64,000 nt of DNA, taken from assembly GCA_910575445.1 (NCBI GenBank), contig CAJTFW010000001.1:248001-312000 (forward strand), in the 5' to 3' direction. Shown in pieces: positions 16,762-25,999 of the stretch. Position numbers and translations under genes: made by a program. This DNA is from Lachnospiraceae bacterium. Lineage in GTDB: Bacteria > Bacillota > Clostridia > Lachnospirales > Lachnospiraceae. Under the pieces are notes generated by a model, which had not been told where the DNA came from, did not search any database, and worked only from the letters and a program-made list of their open reading frames with translations. The first letter of the stretch is position 1. The number at the start of each line of letters is the position of its first letter.

Positions 16762-17451
16762 TTATACATTAGGATAGAGGGATGCGAGCAATTTTGCATC
16801 CATCGAAAGGTCTGTGTCATGGTCTTGTACGCAGGCAAGGACTTTTAACCCTGTGAGGGATTCACACATATGTAGATTGTCTTCTTCCATTATATTTCCC
16901 GGATGAAAATGGTTAAAGATAATTCCTTTGATAGGAAGGTTGTGTGCACGCATATATTCTACAGTCAGCACAACGCTGTTGATGGTGCCAAGCCCGGCAT
17001 CTGCGATTAGAAGGCTGCTTAGAGAAAGTTCCTCTATAATATCCGTAAGAAAAAGCTTGGTGTTATCATAACGGATAGGACAGAGGATACCACCGCTTCC
17101 TTCCATGGTAATATAGTCGTACTGTTCACAAACTTTGTGAAAGCCTTGACAAACAACATCCATGCAGACAGGATTGCCCTCGATACGGGAGGCAAGATGA
17201 GGAGAGAATGCCTGCTCATAGATATATGGGCACATCTCTTCTAAGGGCTGCAAGATACCAGAGATATCTTTGACATACTGTGCATCTCCTGGAATCAGAT
17301 GATGGTCCATACATCGCTCATTGCCACTCATAGCAGCTTTGTAATATGCAGCTTTTTTGCCATTTTCCTGTAATTTTTTTACAATCAGACCAGTAACAAA
17401 AGTCTTACCAACATCTGTACCGGTTCCTGTGATAAATAATGCCTTAGCCAT
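16762..17451 (-). CDS. bioD: Dethiobiotin synthetase
   Basis: A 229-residue ATP-dependent carboxylase that closes the ureido ring of dethiobiotin from DAPA and CO2. The P-loop 'GTGTDVGKTFVTG' is at residues 8-20, 'YYKAAMSGN' replaces the usual 'KPVQSG' block, and 'TMEGSGGILCPI' is the family's second signature. The start codon overlaps the end of bioB by 8 bases, showing translational coupling. Confidence 0.92.
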   Translation of the reverse strand: MAKALFITGTGTDVGKTFVTGLIVKKLQENGKKAAYYKAAMSGNERCMDHHLIPGDAQYVKDISGILQPLEEMCPYIYEQAFSPHLASRIEGNPVCMDVVCQGFHKVCEQYDYITMEGSGGILCPIRYDNTKLFLTDIIEELSLSSLLIADAGLGTINSVVLTVEYMRAHNLPIKGIIFNHFHPGNIMEEDNLHMCESLTGLKVLACVQDHDTDLSMDAKLLASLYPNV

Positions 17452-18418
17452 TGGATAAACGCACCTCGAATCCTAATTCTTTGATAAGTGCCAAGTCTGT
17501 CTCCACCGTAATACCAGCGGTAGTCAGCATATCACCAGAGATAGCCGCATTGGCTCCGCTTTGAAAGCAAGCTTTTCCTTTATCTTCTAACAATCCCCGC
17601 CCGCCGGCTAGGCGAATCGAAGCATTGGGAATCAGAAAACGGAAAATGGCTGTGCAGAGGCAGGCTTCTTCGCTTGTCAGTGGCCGGTTGCGCTCATAAG
17701 GCGTGCCGGGAATTGGATTTAGCAGATTGATTGGAATAGAAGTAACACCAAGCTCTCTTGCAGTTATAACCATATCAATACGGTCTTCCATCGTCTCACC
17801 AAGCCCTAAGATACCACCAGAACAGATGGAGAGTCCGGCGCGTTTGGCTGCTTTTAGTGTCTCTATCTTCTCTTCATAGGCATGTGTGGTACATACTTCA
17901 GGAAAATAGCGGGCAGAGGATTCTAAGTTGCAGTGCACTCTAGAAGCTCCTGCTTCTTTTAACTTTTGAAACTGTGCCTCTCCTAGAAGGCCAAATGAGA
18001 CGCAGACTTCTATGGAAGTCTCTTTTTTTATGGTACGGATACTTTCACAGACTTTCTCTATCTCACGGTCTGACAGCCGTCTTCCAGAAGTGACAATAGA
18101 ATAGCGAAGTACCCCTCTTTCTTCGTTGTACTTTGCTCCTTCTAGGAGCTCTTTTGTTGACAGAAGCGGATAGCTCTCTAGGTTAGCAGCCTGATAGTGA
18201 ACGCTCTGTGCACAGTATTTACAGTCTTCCGAACAACGCCCACATTTTCCATTGATAATGGTGCAGAGGTCAAAACCATTCTGACAAAATGTTTGTCGAA
18301 TCTCATCTGCTGCGCATGTCAGCTCTTCTAATGGAGCAGAAGTAAGTAAGATTGCTTCCTCGCGGTTTATGTTACCTCCTTTTAATACTTTTTGCTTTAA
18401 TTCTTCTACTATATGCAT
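17444..18418 (-). CDS. bioB: Biotin synthase (radical SAM)
   Basis: A 324-residue radical-SAM enzyme that inserts sulfur into dethiobiotin. The [4Fe-4S] motif is Cys-x3-Cys-x2-Cys in 'GRCSEDCKYCAQS', and 'ICSGGILGLGET' and 'LNPIPGTPYE' are conserved BioB blocks. The ATG is preceded by AGGAGGTAC. It sits 12 bases downstream of bioY and overlaps bioD. The operon has no bioF, bioH, bioC or bioW in this window, so the pimeloyl part of the pathway is either elsewhere or absent. Confidence 0.95.
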   Translation of the reverse strand: MHIVEELKQKVLKGGNINREEAILLTSAPLEELTCAADEIRQTFCQNGFDLCTIINGKCGRCSEDCKYCAQSVHYQAANLESYPLLSTKELLEGAKYNEERGVLRYSIVTSGRRLSDREIEKVCESIRTIKKETSIEVCVSFGLLGEAQFQKLKEAGASRVHCNLESSARYFPEVCTTHAYEEKIETLKAAKRAGLSICSGGILGLGETMEDRIDMVITARELGVTSIPINLLNPIPGTPYERNRPLTSEEACLCTAIFRFLIPNASIRLAGGRGLLEDKGKACFQSGANAAISGDMLTTAGITVETDLALIKELGFEVRLSNG

Positions 18419-18430
18419 CTTATGTACCTC

Positions 18431-18982
18431 CTACATCCTAGCAAGAGCAGGTTTTAATCTTCTTGCCAGTCCGGCTGCCAGAAAACACAGACAGATGTCT
18501 CCTGGAACCGCAAGCAAGAAACAATAGAGAAATAAAGGCCACAATCCTATCGGCGTAAGAATCACATAATTGCAGATGATATAATAATAGACCATACCCA
18601 TCAGATAGATAATGGCAAGTCCAACGAAATTTGCAATCAGGATTCGACCATAGGTCAAAGACTCCCTGTTCTCTGTCATCTTCCCAGTAACATAGCTGCC
18701 GATGATAAATCCAAGAATATAGCCAAACGTAGGCTGAAAGATATACCACAGACCGCCTCCTCCTGTAAAGACTGGAACGCCAGCAAGTCCAAGCACTGTA
18801 TAGAGTGAGACGCTAAGAGCACCTAAGCGGCTTCCAAGCAGAAGTCCGGCTAACATGGTAAAAAATACCTGTAACGTAAATGGTACAACCGGAACTGGGA
18901 TTTTGATAAAGGCGCCAACAGCTGTCAAGACGGTAAAGATGGCGCAAAGTGTCATTTCTTTGGGTGTAATTTTTCTTTTCAT
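18431..18982 (-). CDS. bioY: Biotin transporter substrate-binding subunit BioY
   Basis: A 183-residue membrane protein with about six membrane segments, the S component of an energy-coupling-factor transporter that imports biotin. 'VPVVPFTLQVFFTMLAGLLLG' and 'GGGLWYIFQPTFGYILGF' are hallmark BioY blocks. The ATG at 18982 is the conserved start ('MKRKITPKE'); no Shine-Dalgarno is visible, and the predicted promoter's -10 box ends only seven bases upstream, so the message may be leaderless or nearly so. First gene of the bioYBDA operon, so import and synthesis share one control. Confidence 0.9.
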   Translation of the reverse strand: MKRKITPKEMTLCAIFTVLTAVGAFIKIPVPVVPFTLQVFFTMLAGLLLGSRLGALSVSLYTVLGLAGVPVFTGGGGLWYIFQPTFGYILGFIIGSYVTGKMTENRESLTYGRILIANFVGLAIIYLMGMVYYYIICNYVILTPIGLWPLFLYCFLLAVPGDICLCFLAAGLARRLKPALARM

Positions 18983-18989
18983 GGGACTA

Positions 18990-19018
18990 ATGATAACAGG
19001 TAGATAATGGAATGTCAA
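18990..19018 (-). promoter_or_regulatory. Promoter of the bioYBDA operon
   Basis: On the minus strand TTGACA (about 19018-19013), a 17-base spacer and TATCAT (about 18995-18990) give a near-consensus sigma-A promoter. The -35 box lies inside the right half of the BirA-like operator. Confidence 0.65.
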
Positions 19019-19042
19019 CTAAAAAATAAAAAAGGTTAACAA
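19012..19042. promoter_or_regulatory. BirA-like biotin operator
   Basis: Read on the minus strand, the half-site TTGTTAACC (19042-19034) is perfect for the Firmicutes BirA consensus. Thirteen bases later the imperfect partner AGTTGACAT (19020-19012) matches at six of nine positions and contains the -35 box of the bioY promoter. Repression by biotin-loaded BirA is inferred from this overlap. Confidence 0.65.
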
Positions 19043-19048
19043 TCGATT

Positions 19049-19077
19049 TTGACACCCTGAAAATTTTGTAGTATCCT
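19049..19077 (+). promoter_or_regulatory. Promoter of the DUF2284 gene
   Basis: TTGACA (19049-19054), 17-base spacer, TATCCT (19072-19077), divergent from the bio promoter. The BirA-like operator ends seven bases before this -35 box, so cross-control is possible. Confidence 0.6.
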
Positions 19078-19101
19078 AATAAATAAAAAGGAGCTTTTAT
19101 C

Positions 19102-19656
19102 ATGTATACCACGAAGCGTTACCAGGCAACGATTCCAGTCTCTGATTACCTAAGAGAGTATGTTGATATCCCCACTTTTTTAGAATGTTGCAAAAAATGT
19201 CACAATTATGAAACAAAATGGTCCTGTCCATCTTATGATTTTGATGTATTGGAATATTGGCAAAAATATCGTGTATTTGATTTGACAGCAATAAAGATTA
19301 TCTTTGATAAAGACTACGCCGGCAAGACATTTCCAGAAGAAGAATTGCAGCGCATTATGGAAGCTTCTGTTCACCGGATAAAGCAAGAACTCTCTGACGA
19401 ACTTTTAGAAAAAGAAAAAGAATACAAAGGAAGCATCAGTCTCTCTGCCGGAAGCTGTATCCGCTGTGGTGGGAACTGTACACGCAAAGAAAAGAAACCC
19501 TGCCGTTTTCCAGAGAAAATGCGCTACTCTATAGAGTCGCTTGGAGGCAATGTCGGTCTGACTATCAGCCGTCTGATGGGAATTAAGTTAGAATGGATAG
19601 AAGAAGGAAAACTTCCCTCTTACTTTGTATTAGTCTGTGGATTGCTTCACTTATAA
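19102..19656 (+). CDS. DUF2284 metal-binding protein
   Basis: A 184-residue protein rich in conserved cysteines: 'CCKKCHNYETKWSCPSYDFD' in the N-terminal part and 'GSCIRCGGNCTRKEKKPCRFP' near residue 120 match DUF2284, a family thought to bind metal or iron-sulfur clusters. The function is unknown. AAAAGGAG (19086-19093) precedes the ATG. It is divergent from the biotin operon, which may be coincidence. Confidence 0.8.
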   Translation: MYTTKRYQATIPVSDYLREYVDIPTFLECCKKCHNYETKWSCPSYDFDVLEYWQKYRVFDLTAIKIIFDKDYAGKTFPEEELQRIMEASVHRIKQELSDELLEKEKEYKGSISLSAGSCIRCGGNCTRKEKKPCRFPEKMRYSIESLGGNVGLTISRLMGIKLEWIEEGKLPSYFVLVCGLLHL

Positions 19657-19684
19657 AATGTAACAGGAAATTTGCATAAAAAGT

Positions 19685-19713
19685 TTGCTAATTTTCTTAA
19701 CATTATGTATAAT
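19685..19713 (+). promoter_or_regulatory. Promoter upstream of the phosphoribosyltransferase gene
   Basis: TTGCTA (19685-19690), 17-base spacer, perfect TATAAT (19708-19713), 43 bases before the start codon. Confidence 0.65.
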
Positions 19714-19755
19714 ATCTATAAAAGAACTTATATTTGCTAAAGGGGGACATCTTTT

Positions 19756-20397
19756 ATGGAAAAAAGAATATTCAAGATTCATTCACAGGCAGACAGCAAA
19801 GTAGCTCTTAAAGTGATTCCAGGGCATTTTGTGACTTCTCATTCCCATATCAACTATTATGTGGATTTGACAACTCTTCAGGCACGTCAGAATGAGGCAG
19901 AGGCAGCAGCAAAGCTTTTGGCTAAGATGTATGAGAACAATACTGTGGTAGATACGATTATCTGTCTGAACAACTGTGAGATTATCGGTGCTTATCTGGC
20001 ACAAGAGCTGACAAAGGGCGGGATTATGTGTCTCAATGCACACAACACCATCTATATCACAGCACCAGAACAGGATATCAATGGCCAGATGATTTTCAGA
20101 GATAATTCCAAGATTATGGTACAGGGCAAAAATATCCTGATTCTCTCGACTTCGATTACCACTGGTGTAACACTTGAGAAAGCAATTCGAAGCGTAGAGT
20201 ATTATGGAGGAAAAGTACAGGGAATTGCTTCTATCTTTAGCTTTGTCAAAGAAGCCCATGGAATTATGGTAAACAGTATCTTTGATGCCAATGATATGTC
20301 CGGGTATGCATCCTTTGATGAGAAGGATTGTCCGATGTGCAAGACCGGTCAGAGGATTGATGCGATTGTCAATGGATTTGGTTACAGCAAGCTCTAA
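19756..20397 (+). CDS. Type I phosphoribosyltransferase-fold protein (PyrE-like), next to carAB
   Basis: A 213-residue protein with the phosphoribosyltransferase layout. 'VDTIICLNNCEIIGAYLAQEL' corresponds to the first substrate strand and loop, 'NILILSTSITTGVTLEKAI' takes the place of the PRPP-binding loop, and 'CPMCKTGQRIDAIVNGFGYSKL' closes the chain as in orotate phosphoribosyltransferase relatives. The PRPP loop lacks the usual double acidic pair ('STSITTG' instead of 'DDxxTTG'), so catalysis on PRPP is uncertain and it might be a ligand-sensing derivative. AGGGGGAC precedes the ATG. It lies just before carAB, pointing to pyrimidine metabolism. Confidence 0.7.
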   Translation: MEKRIFKIHSQADSKVALKVIPGHFVTSHSHINYYVDLTTLQARQNEAEAAAKLLAKMYENNTVVDTIICLNNCEIIGAYLAQELTKGGIMCLNAHNTIYITAPEQDINGQMIFRDNSKIMVQGKNILILSTSITTGVTLEKAIRSVEYYGGKVQGIASIFSFVKEAHGIMVNSIFDANDMSGYASFDEKDCPMCKTGQRIDAIVNGFGYSKL

Positions 20398-20429
20398 AAG
20401 AAGTTTATTTAAAATTTATGGAATCAGGA

Positions 20430-20456
20430 TGCAGGGGTTGTCAAGCCCCTGCATTT
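20430..20456 (+). terminator. Terminator or attenuator before carA
   Basis: GCAGGGG (20431-20437) and CCCCTGC (20446-20452) pair around an 8-base loop, followed by ATTTT. The T tract is weak. Confidence 0.6.
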
Positions 20457-20511
20457 TGTGTATAATACTAGCAATTTGGGCAAAAATTTGGGAAAGGACA
20501 AAGGTGAAAAG

Positions 20512-21591
20512 ATGAAAGCATTTTTAATTCTAGAAGACGGTCACGTCTTTGTCGGTAAAAGCATCGGATCTACCAGAGAAATGGTCAGTGAGATAGTATT
20601 TAACACGTCAATGACTGGTTATCTTGAGGTCTTGACAGACCCTTCGTATTCAGGACAGGCGGTAGTGATGACTTATCCACTCATTGGCAATTATGGAATC
20701 TGTTATGAAGATATGGAGTCTGTAAAGCCTTGGGCAGATGGTTTTATCGTTCGTGAATTATCTAGAATACCAAGTAATTTCCGCTCTGAAGATACAATTC
20801 AGAATTTCCTTCTGGAAAATGATATTCCAGGTATCTGTGGCATTGATACCCGTGCACTGACAAAACTTCTTCGAAAGAGAGGCACGATGAATGGTATGAT
20901 TACCACAAAGGAAGATTTTCAGATAGAAGAAGTACAGAAAAGATTAAAAGCATATGTCACAGGAGATGAAGTCTCCAAAGTGACTTGCCAGGAAACCTAT
21001 GTTCTTCGTGGAAAAGGTTATAAAGTAGCACTTTTAGATTTGGGAGCAAAACATAATATCGCTCATTCTCTACATAAACGTGGCTGCGAAGTCACAGTCT
21101 ATCCATCTTTTACTTCTGCCAAAGAGATTCTGGCTGCAGGGCCTGATGGTATTATGTTATCTAATGGTCCAGGAGACCCCAAAGCATATACCAGCATCAT
21201 AAAAGAAATCCACACACTTTATCAATCCGATATTCCTATCTTTGCCATCTGCCTTGGTCATCAGCTGATGGCGCTTGCTACGGGCGCAGATACCTACCGT
21301 TTAAAATATGGGCACCGCGGCGGCAATCATCCAGTGAAGGATTTAGAAAGTGGAAGAGTCTATATTACGGCACAGAATCATGGCTATGCTGTCAATAGTG
21401 AGAAGCTTTCTCCTAGTGTGGCAGTACCAACTTTTATAAATGTCAACGATGGGACAAATGAAGGGCTTTGCTATACTGGAAAATCGATTATGACAGTACA
21501 GTTTCACCCGGAAGCCTCTCCTGGGCCACAGGATTGTGCCTATCTGTTTGATAAATTTTTGACAATGATGGAGGAAAAAAGACATGCCTAA
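20512..21591 (+). CDS. carA: Carbamoyl-phosphate synthase small (glutaminase) subunit
   Basis: A 359-residue class-I glutamine amidotransferase subunit that feeds ammonia to CarB for arginine and pyrimidine synthesis. The N-terminal block 'LEDGHVFVGKSIG' and 'GMTGYLEVLTDPSY'-type region are present, as are the oxyanion loop 'SNGPGDP', the nucleophile Cys247 in 'ICLGHQL', and 'VQFHPEASPGP' carrying the catalytic His. The ATG at 20512 with AAGGTG just upstream is preferred over a start at 20458. It overlaps carB by 8 bases. Confidence 0.95.
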   Translation: MKAFLILEDGHVFVGKSIGSTREMVSEIVFNTSMTGYLEVLTDPSYSGQAVVMTYPLIGNYGICYEDMESVKPWADGFIVRELSRIPSNFRSEDTIQNFLLENDIPGICGIDTRALTKLLRKRGTMNGMITTKEDFQIEEVQKRLKAYVTGDEVSKVTCQETYVLRGKGYKVALLDLGAKHNIAHSLHKRGCEVTVYPSFTSAKEILAAGPDGIMLSNGPGDPKAYTSIIKEIHTLYQSDIPIFAICLGHQLMALATGADTYRLKYGHRGGNHPVKDLESGRVYITAQNHGYAVNSEKLSPSVAVPTFINVNDGTNEGLCYTGKSIMTVQFHPEASPGPQDCAYLFDKFLTMMEEKRHA

Positions 21592-24500
21592 AAATCCAGA
21601 GATAAAAAAGGTGTTGGTAATCGGTTCTGGCCCGATTGTCATCGGACAGGCAGCAGAGTTTGACTATGCAGGGACACAGGCATGTCGCTCTCTCAAAGAA
21701 GAAGGATTAGAAGTTGTGCTGTTAAATTCCAATCCGGCTACGATTATGACGGATAAGGATATTGCAGATAAGGTCTATATTGAGCCATTGACTGTGGAAG
21801 TGGTGGAGCAGCTGATTAGGAAAGAACAGCCTGACAGCGTGCTTCCAACTCTTGGCGGCCAGGCAGGGCTAAATCTGGCAATGGAGTTGGATGAGCGGGG
21901 ATTTTTTGAAAAAACGGGTGTTAAGCTGATAGGAACAACTTCAGAGACAATTAAAAAAGCGGAAGACCGTCTGGAATTTAAGTCCACGATGGAGAAGATT
22001 AAAGAGCCAGTAGCTCCTTCTCTTGTAGTGGAAAGCTTAGAAGAAGGCATTGCTTTTGCCAATCAGATTGGCTATCCGGTGGTGCTTCGCCCGGCTTATA
22101 CGCTTGGCGGAAGCGGTGGTGGAATCGCACACCAACAAGAAGCGCTTGAGGAAATACTTTCCAATGGACTGCGTCTCTCACGTGTGGGACAAGTGCTGGT
22201 GGAGCGTTGTATTGCCGGCTGGAAAGAGATTGAATATGAGGTGATGCGCGACCAGGCAGGCAATGTAATTACCATCTGCAATATGGAAAATATTGACCCT
22301 GTGGGTGTACATACCGGGGACAGCATTGTTGTGGCGCCTTCTCAGACTTTGGGGGATAAAGAATACCAGATGCTTCGTACCTCAGCGCTTCGTATTATCA
22401 GCGAACTTTCGATTACTGGTGGGTGCAATGTGCAGTTTGCGCTTCATCCTGAGAGCTTTGAATATTGTGTTATTGAAGTGAATCCGCGTGTCAGCCGTTC
22501 TTCTGCACTAGCAAGTAAGGCAACCGGGTATCCGATAGCAAAAGTGGCAGCGAAGATAGCGATTGGCTATACACTTGATGAGATTAAAAATGCGATTACC
22601 GAACAGACGATGGCAAGCTTTGAACCAATGCTTGACTACTGCGTGGTAAAGATGCCACGTCTGCCATTTGATAAATTTATCAGTGCAAAACGGACATTGA
22701 CAACACAGATGAAGGCTACCGGAGAAGTGATGAGCATTAGTGACAGCTTTGAAGGAGGGCTTATGAAAGCTATCCGTTCCTTGGAGCAACATGTAGACAG
22801 CCTGCTCTCCTATGATTTTACACATCTTAGCAAAGAGAAGTTGCTAGAGCAGTTGGCAGTGGTGGATGACCGCAGAATCTGGGTGATTGCAGAAGCACTT
22901 CGCAGAGGGATTACATATGAAGAAATCCATGCAGTTACAAAGATTGATATCTGGTTTATTGACAAGCTTGCAAGATTGGTGGAGATGGAGCAGACACTTA
23001 GAGAGCAAGAACTGACGTTCGAAATATTAAAAGAAGCAAAACGTCTTGAATTTCCTGACCGTGTGATTGCATATCTGACCCAAAAGACAGAAGAAGAGAT
23101 ACGTTTCCTTCGCCACGAACAGGGAATAGTAGCTGCTTATAAGATGGTTGATACCTGTGCAGCAGAATTTGCAGCCAAGACGCCTTATTATTATTCTGTG
23201 TATGGCAGTGAAAATGAAGTCGAAGTAAAGAAAGACCGCAAAAAGGTATTGGTGCTTGGCTCTGGGCCGATTCGGATTGGACAGGGAATTGAGTTTGATT
23301 TCTGTTCGGTACACTGTACCTGGGCTTTTGCCAAAGAAGGATATGAGACAATTATTGTCAACAATAATCCAGAGACGGTTAGTACAGACTTTGATATTGC
23401 AGACAAGCTGTATTTTGAACCGCTGACGCCAGAAGATGTGGAGAGCATTGTACGCTTGGAAAAACCCGACGGCGCAGTGGTACAGTTTGGCGGGCAGACA
23501 GCGATTAAGCTGACAGAAGCCCTGATAAAGATGGGAGTGCCGATTCTTGGGACTTCAGCAGAGAATGTAGATGCGGCAGAAGACAGGGAACTATTTGATA
23601 AAATTTTGGAAGAATGTGGAATTCCCCGGCCAAAAGGAGATACGGTCTATACCATCGAGGAGGCAAAAGCCGTGGCACATCGGCTTGGCTATCCAGTATT
23701 GGTGCGCCCTTCTTATGTGCTTGGCGGACAAGGGATGCAGATTGCAATTCACGATAAAGATGTGGAAGAATTTATTGGGATTATCAATCGAATCGCACAA
23801 GACCATCCGATATTGGTGGATAAATATTTACAAGGTAAAGAACTTGAAGTGGATGCTGTATGCGACGGAGAGGAAATATTAATACCAGGAATTATGGAGC
23901 ATATTGAGCGTGCAGGCATTCACTCGGGAGACAGTATCTCCGTGTATCCAGCGCAAAGCATCAGTGACCACGTGAAAGCGACGATTGAAGAGTATACAAG
24001 AAGGCTTGCGCGTTCTCTTCATGTAATTGGACTTATTAATATTCAGTTTATTGCAGTGGGAGAGGAAGTCTATGTAATTGAAGTAAATCCAAGGTCAAGC
24101 AGGACAGTGCCTTATATCAGTAAAGTAACCGGGATTCCGATTGTACCACTTGCGACTAAAGTGATATTAGGGCAGAAGATAAGAGCGCTTGGCTATAAGC
24201 CAGGACTTCAAAAAGAAGCAGCATATGTGGCGATTAAGATGCCGGTCTTTTCTTTTGAAAAGATTCGGGATGCAGATATTAGCTTAGGACCAGAGATGAA
24301 ATCTACAGGTGAATGTTTAGGAATTGCAAAAGATTTTCAAGAAGCACTCTATAAGGCTTTTCTAGGAGCGGGAATTCGGCTGCCAAAATATAAAAATATG
24401 ATTATTACAGTTCGGGATGAAGACAAAGAAGAAGCAGTGGAGATTGCAAAGCGTTTTGAGGCACTTGGGTATAATATCTTTGCGACAAAAGGGACAGCCA

Positions 24501-24832
24501 GAGCGCTTATGGAAGCAGATGTACAGGTGCGTATGGCAAGAAAGCTTGAGCAGGAGTCACCTAATATTCTGGATTTGATTTTGGGGCATCAGATAGATTT
24601 GGTGATTGATACTCCATCTCAGGGGGTGGAGCATAGCCGTGATGGATTTGTGATTCGCAGAAATGCAATTGAGACAGGAGTGAATGTGGTGACAGCAATT
24701 GATACGGCGAAGGCGTTGGTGATGGCGCTGGAGAATGTAGGTGATAGAGAGCTGACGTTGGTTGATATTGCGAAGGTGGAGGACGCTAGGGCGGGCGTCA
24801 TGCATACCATAACAAATAAAAGGATAATTTGA
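21584..24832 (+). CDS. carB: Carbamoyl-phosphate synthase large subunit
   Basis: A 1082-residue enzyme with two homologous ATP-grasp synthetase halves (each starting with '[22 protein letters not shown]' or '[20 protein letters not shown]' type blocks) and a C-terminal MGS-like regulatory domain of about 140 residues ('[16 protein letters not shown]'). It makes carbamoyl phosphate from bicarbonate, ATP and ammonia channelled from CarA. Length matches the family. Arginine and pyrimidine pathways share this enzyme unless a second copy exists elsewhere. Confidence 0.96.
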   Translation: MPKNPEIKKVLVIGSGPIVIGQAAEFDYAGTQACRSLKEEGLEVVLLNSNPATIMTDKDIADKVYIEPLTVEVVEQLIRKEQPDSVLPTLGGQAGLNLAMELDERGFFEKTGVKLIGTTSETIKKAEDRLEFKSTMEKIKEPVAPSLVVESLEEGIAFANQIGYPVVLRPAYTLGGSGGGIAHQQEALEEILSNGLRLSRVGQVLVERCIAGWKEIEYEVMRDQAGNVITICNMENIDPVGVHTGDSIVVAPSQTLGDKEYQMLRTSALRIISELSITGGCNVQFALHPESFEYCVIEVNPRVSRSSALASKATGYPIAKVAAKIAIGYTLDEIKNAITEQTMASFEPMLDYCVVKMPRLPFDKFISAKRTLTTQMKATGEVMSISDSFEGGLMKAIRSLEQHVDSLLSYDFTHLSKEKLLEQLAVVDDRRIWVIAEALRRGITYEEIHAVTKIDIWFIDKLARLVEMEQTLREQELTFEILKEAKRLEFPDRVIAYLTQKTEEEIRFLRHEQGIVAAYKMVDTCAAEFAAKTPYYYSVYGSENEVEVKKDRKKVLVLGSGPIRIGQGIEFDFCSVHCTWAFAKEGYETIIVNNNPETVSTDFDIADKLYFEPLTPEDVESIVRLEKPDGAVVQFGGQTAIKLTEALIKMGVPILGTSAENVDAAEDRELFDKILEECGIPRPKGDTVYTIEEAKAVAHRLGYPVLVRPSYVLGGQGMQIAIHDKDVEEFIGIINRIAQDHPILVDKYLQGKELEVDAVCDGEEILIPGIMEHIERAGIHSGDSISVYPAQSISDHVKATIEEYTRRLARSLHVIGLINIQFIAVGEEVYVIEVNPRSSRTVPYISKVTGIPIVPLATKVILGQKIRALGYKPGLQKEAAYVAIKMPVFSFEKIRDADISLGPEMKSTGECLGIAKDFQEALYKAFLGAGIRLPKYKNMIITVRDEDKEEAVEIAKRFEALGYNIFATKGTARALMEADVQVRMARKLEQESPNILDLILGHQIDLVIDTPSQGVEHSRDGFVIRRNAIETGVNVVTAIDTAKALVMALENVGDRELTLVDIAKVEDARAGVMHTITNKRII

Positions 24833-24893
24833 AACGTATCCAGAGAACATGTATAATAAGAAGAAAACGATTAGAAAGATGAGGATGAATTTT

Positions 24894-25367
24894 ATGGGGT
24901 TGACACATTTTGATGAGCATGGGAAAGCAATTATGGTGGATGTAACAGAGAAATCAGATACCGTTCGCGAAGCCACAGCTGCAGGGAAGATTACGGTTAG
25001 CCAGGAAGTATATGATGCTATAGTGGCTGGAAAGATGGGGAAAGGAGATGTGCTTGGTGTGGCTACCACAGCCGGGATTATGGGCGCAAAACGTACAGCA
25101 GAGTTAATTCCAATGTGCCATATTTTGCCAATTACAAATTGTAAGATTCAGTTTGAGATGAAGCCAGAGGAAAGGGAGATTTATTGTTATTGTACAGTGA
25201 AAGTGACAGGGAAGACCGGGGTAGAGATGGAGGCGCTTACAGGAGTAAGTGTAGCTCTTTTAACGGTCTACGATATGTGCAAGGCCCTGGATAAGACAAT
25301 GAAGATTGGAGATATTTTCCTGTGTAGAAAGACAGGAGGAAAAAGTGGAGAAGTGTGTAATGTATAA
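24894..25367 (+). CDS. moaC: Cyclic pyranopterin monophosphate synthase (molybdenum cofactor)
   Basis: A 157-residue protein that completes the first step of molybdopterin synthesis after MoaA. '[20 protein letters not shown]' and '[27 protein letters not shown]' are the two MoaC signatures, with the active-site Lys in the 'DKTMKI' block. The start is uncertain: ATG 24894 gives the usual '[12 protein letters not shown]' beginning, but ATG 24885 and 24879 are in frame. No other moa gene is in the window, so the rest of the pathway lies elsewhere. Confidence 0.92.
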   Translation: MGLTHFDEHGKAIMVDVTEKSDTVREATAAGKITVSQEVYDAIVAGKMGKGDVLGVATTAGIMGAKRTAELIPMCHILPITNCKIQFEMKPEEREIYCYCTVKVTGKTGVEMEALTGVSVALLTVYDMCKALDKTMKIGDIFLCRKTGGKSGEVCNV

Positions 25368-25395
25368 CGGATAAAGAATTGTTTTCAAAAACCAC

Positions 25396-25423
25396 TTGCA
25401 TTTACAGAAACTTGTGTTATACT
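25396..25423 (+). promoter_or_regulatory. Promoter of the rimP-nusA-infB operon
   Basis: TTGCAT (25396-25401), 16-base spacer, TATACT (25418-25423), 95 bases before the TTG start of rimP. Confidence 0.55.
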
Positions 25424-25439
25424 GGTAATAACTGAATAT

Positions 25440-25489
25440 ACAGACTGAAGAAAGGGGTGGGCAGATGTCCACTCCTTCTTATATGTCTG
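25440..25489 (+). promoter_or_regulatory. rimP leader hairpin
   Basis: An extended hairpin in the 5' leader: outer ACAGAC/GTCTGT and inner AAGAA...GGGGTGG / CCACTCC..TTCTT enclose the loop GCAGATGT. No T tract follows. A stem at this place, between promoter and rimP, is common in Firmicutes and may allow control of the operon. Confidence 0.45.
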
Positions 25490-25517
25490 TGCGGTCAATA
25501 GGAAAAGGAGGACTAGT

Positions 25518-25982
25518 TTGGCAAGGGAAGTTTATGAACGGAAGACAGAGGTGCTTCTTAAGCCGCTGATGGAAGAACGTCAGTTCGAGCTGGTGGATGT
25601 GGAATTTGTCAAAGAGGCAGGAAATTGGTTTCTGCGGGTTTATATTGATAAGCCAGGTGGAATTACCATCGATGACTGTGAGCTTATTAGTCGGGCATTG
25701 TCCGATAAGTTGGATGAAGAAGACTTTATTGTGGAATCCTATATTCTTGAGGTGAGCTCTCCGGGTCTTGGAAGGCCGCTGAAAAAAGAAAAGGATTTTG
25801 TCAGAAGTCAGGGGCAGTCTGTGGAGGTAAAGCTGTTTCGTCCAATAGAGAAACAAAAAGAATTTACCGGAATCTTAAAATCCTGGGATAAAGATACCGT
25901 TACCCTGGAATTTGAAGAAGAAGCCGTGTTGACGATTGAGAGGGCGAATATTGCTCTGATTCGACTGGCATTTGATTTTTAA
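25518..25982 (+). CDS. rimP: Ribosome maturation factor RimP
   Basis: A 154-residue protein needed for assembly of the 30S subunit. 'LVDVEFVKEAGNWFLRVYIDKPGGI' and 'YILEVSSPGLGRPLKK' are the family's core blocks, followed by the C-terminal SH3-like domain. The start codon is TTG at 25518, chosen because AAAAGGAGGACT (25503-25512) lies at the right distance and the family begins here. First gene of the classic rimP-nusA-ylxR-ylxQ-infB operon. Confidence 0.93.
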   Translation: MAREVYERKTEVLLKPLMEERQFELVDVEFVKEAGNWFLRVYIDKPGGITIDDCELISRALSDKLDEEDFIVESYILEVSSPGLGRPLKKEKDFVRSQGQSVEVKLFRPIEKQKEFTGILKSWDKDTVTLEFEEEAVLTIERANIALIRLAFDF

Positions 25983-25999
25983 GGAGGATAATACGGAAA

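Noticed and set aside
25440-25489. A metabolite riboswitch before rimP
   Set aside because: Only one simple hairpin is visible and no known riboswitch core was recognised.
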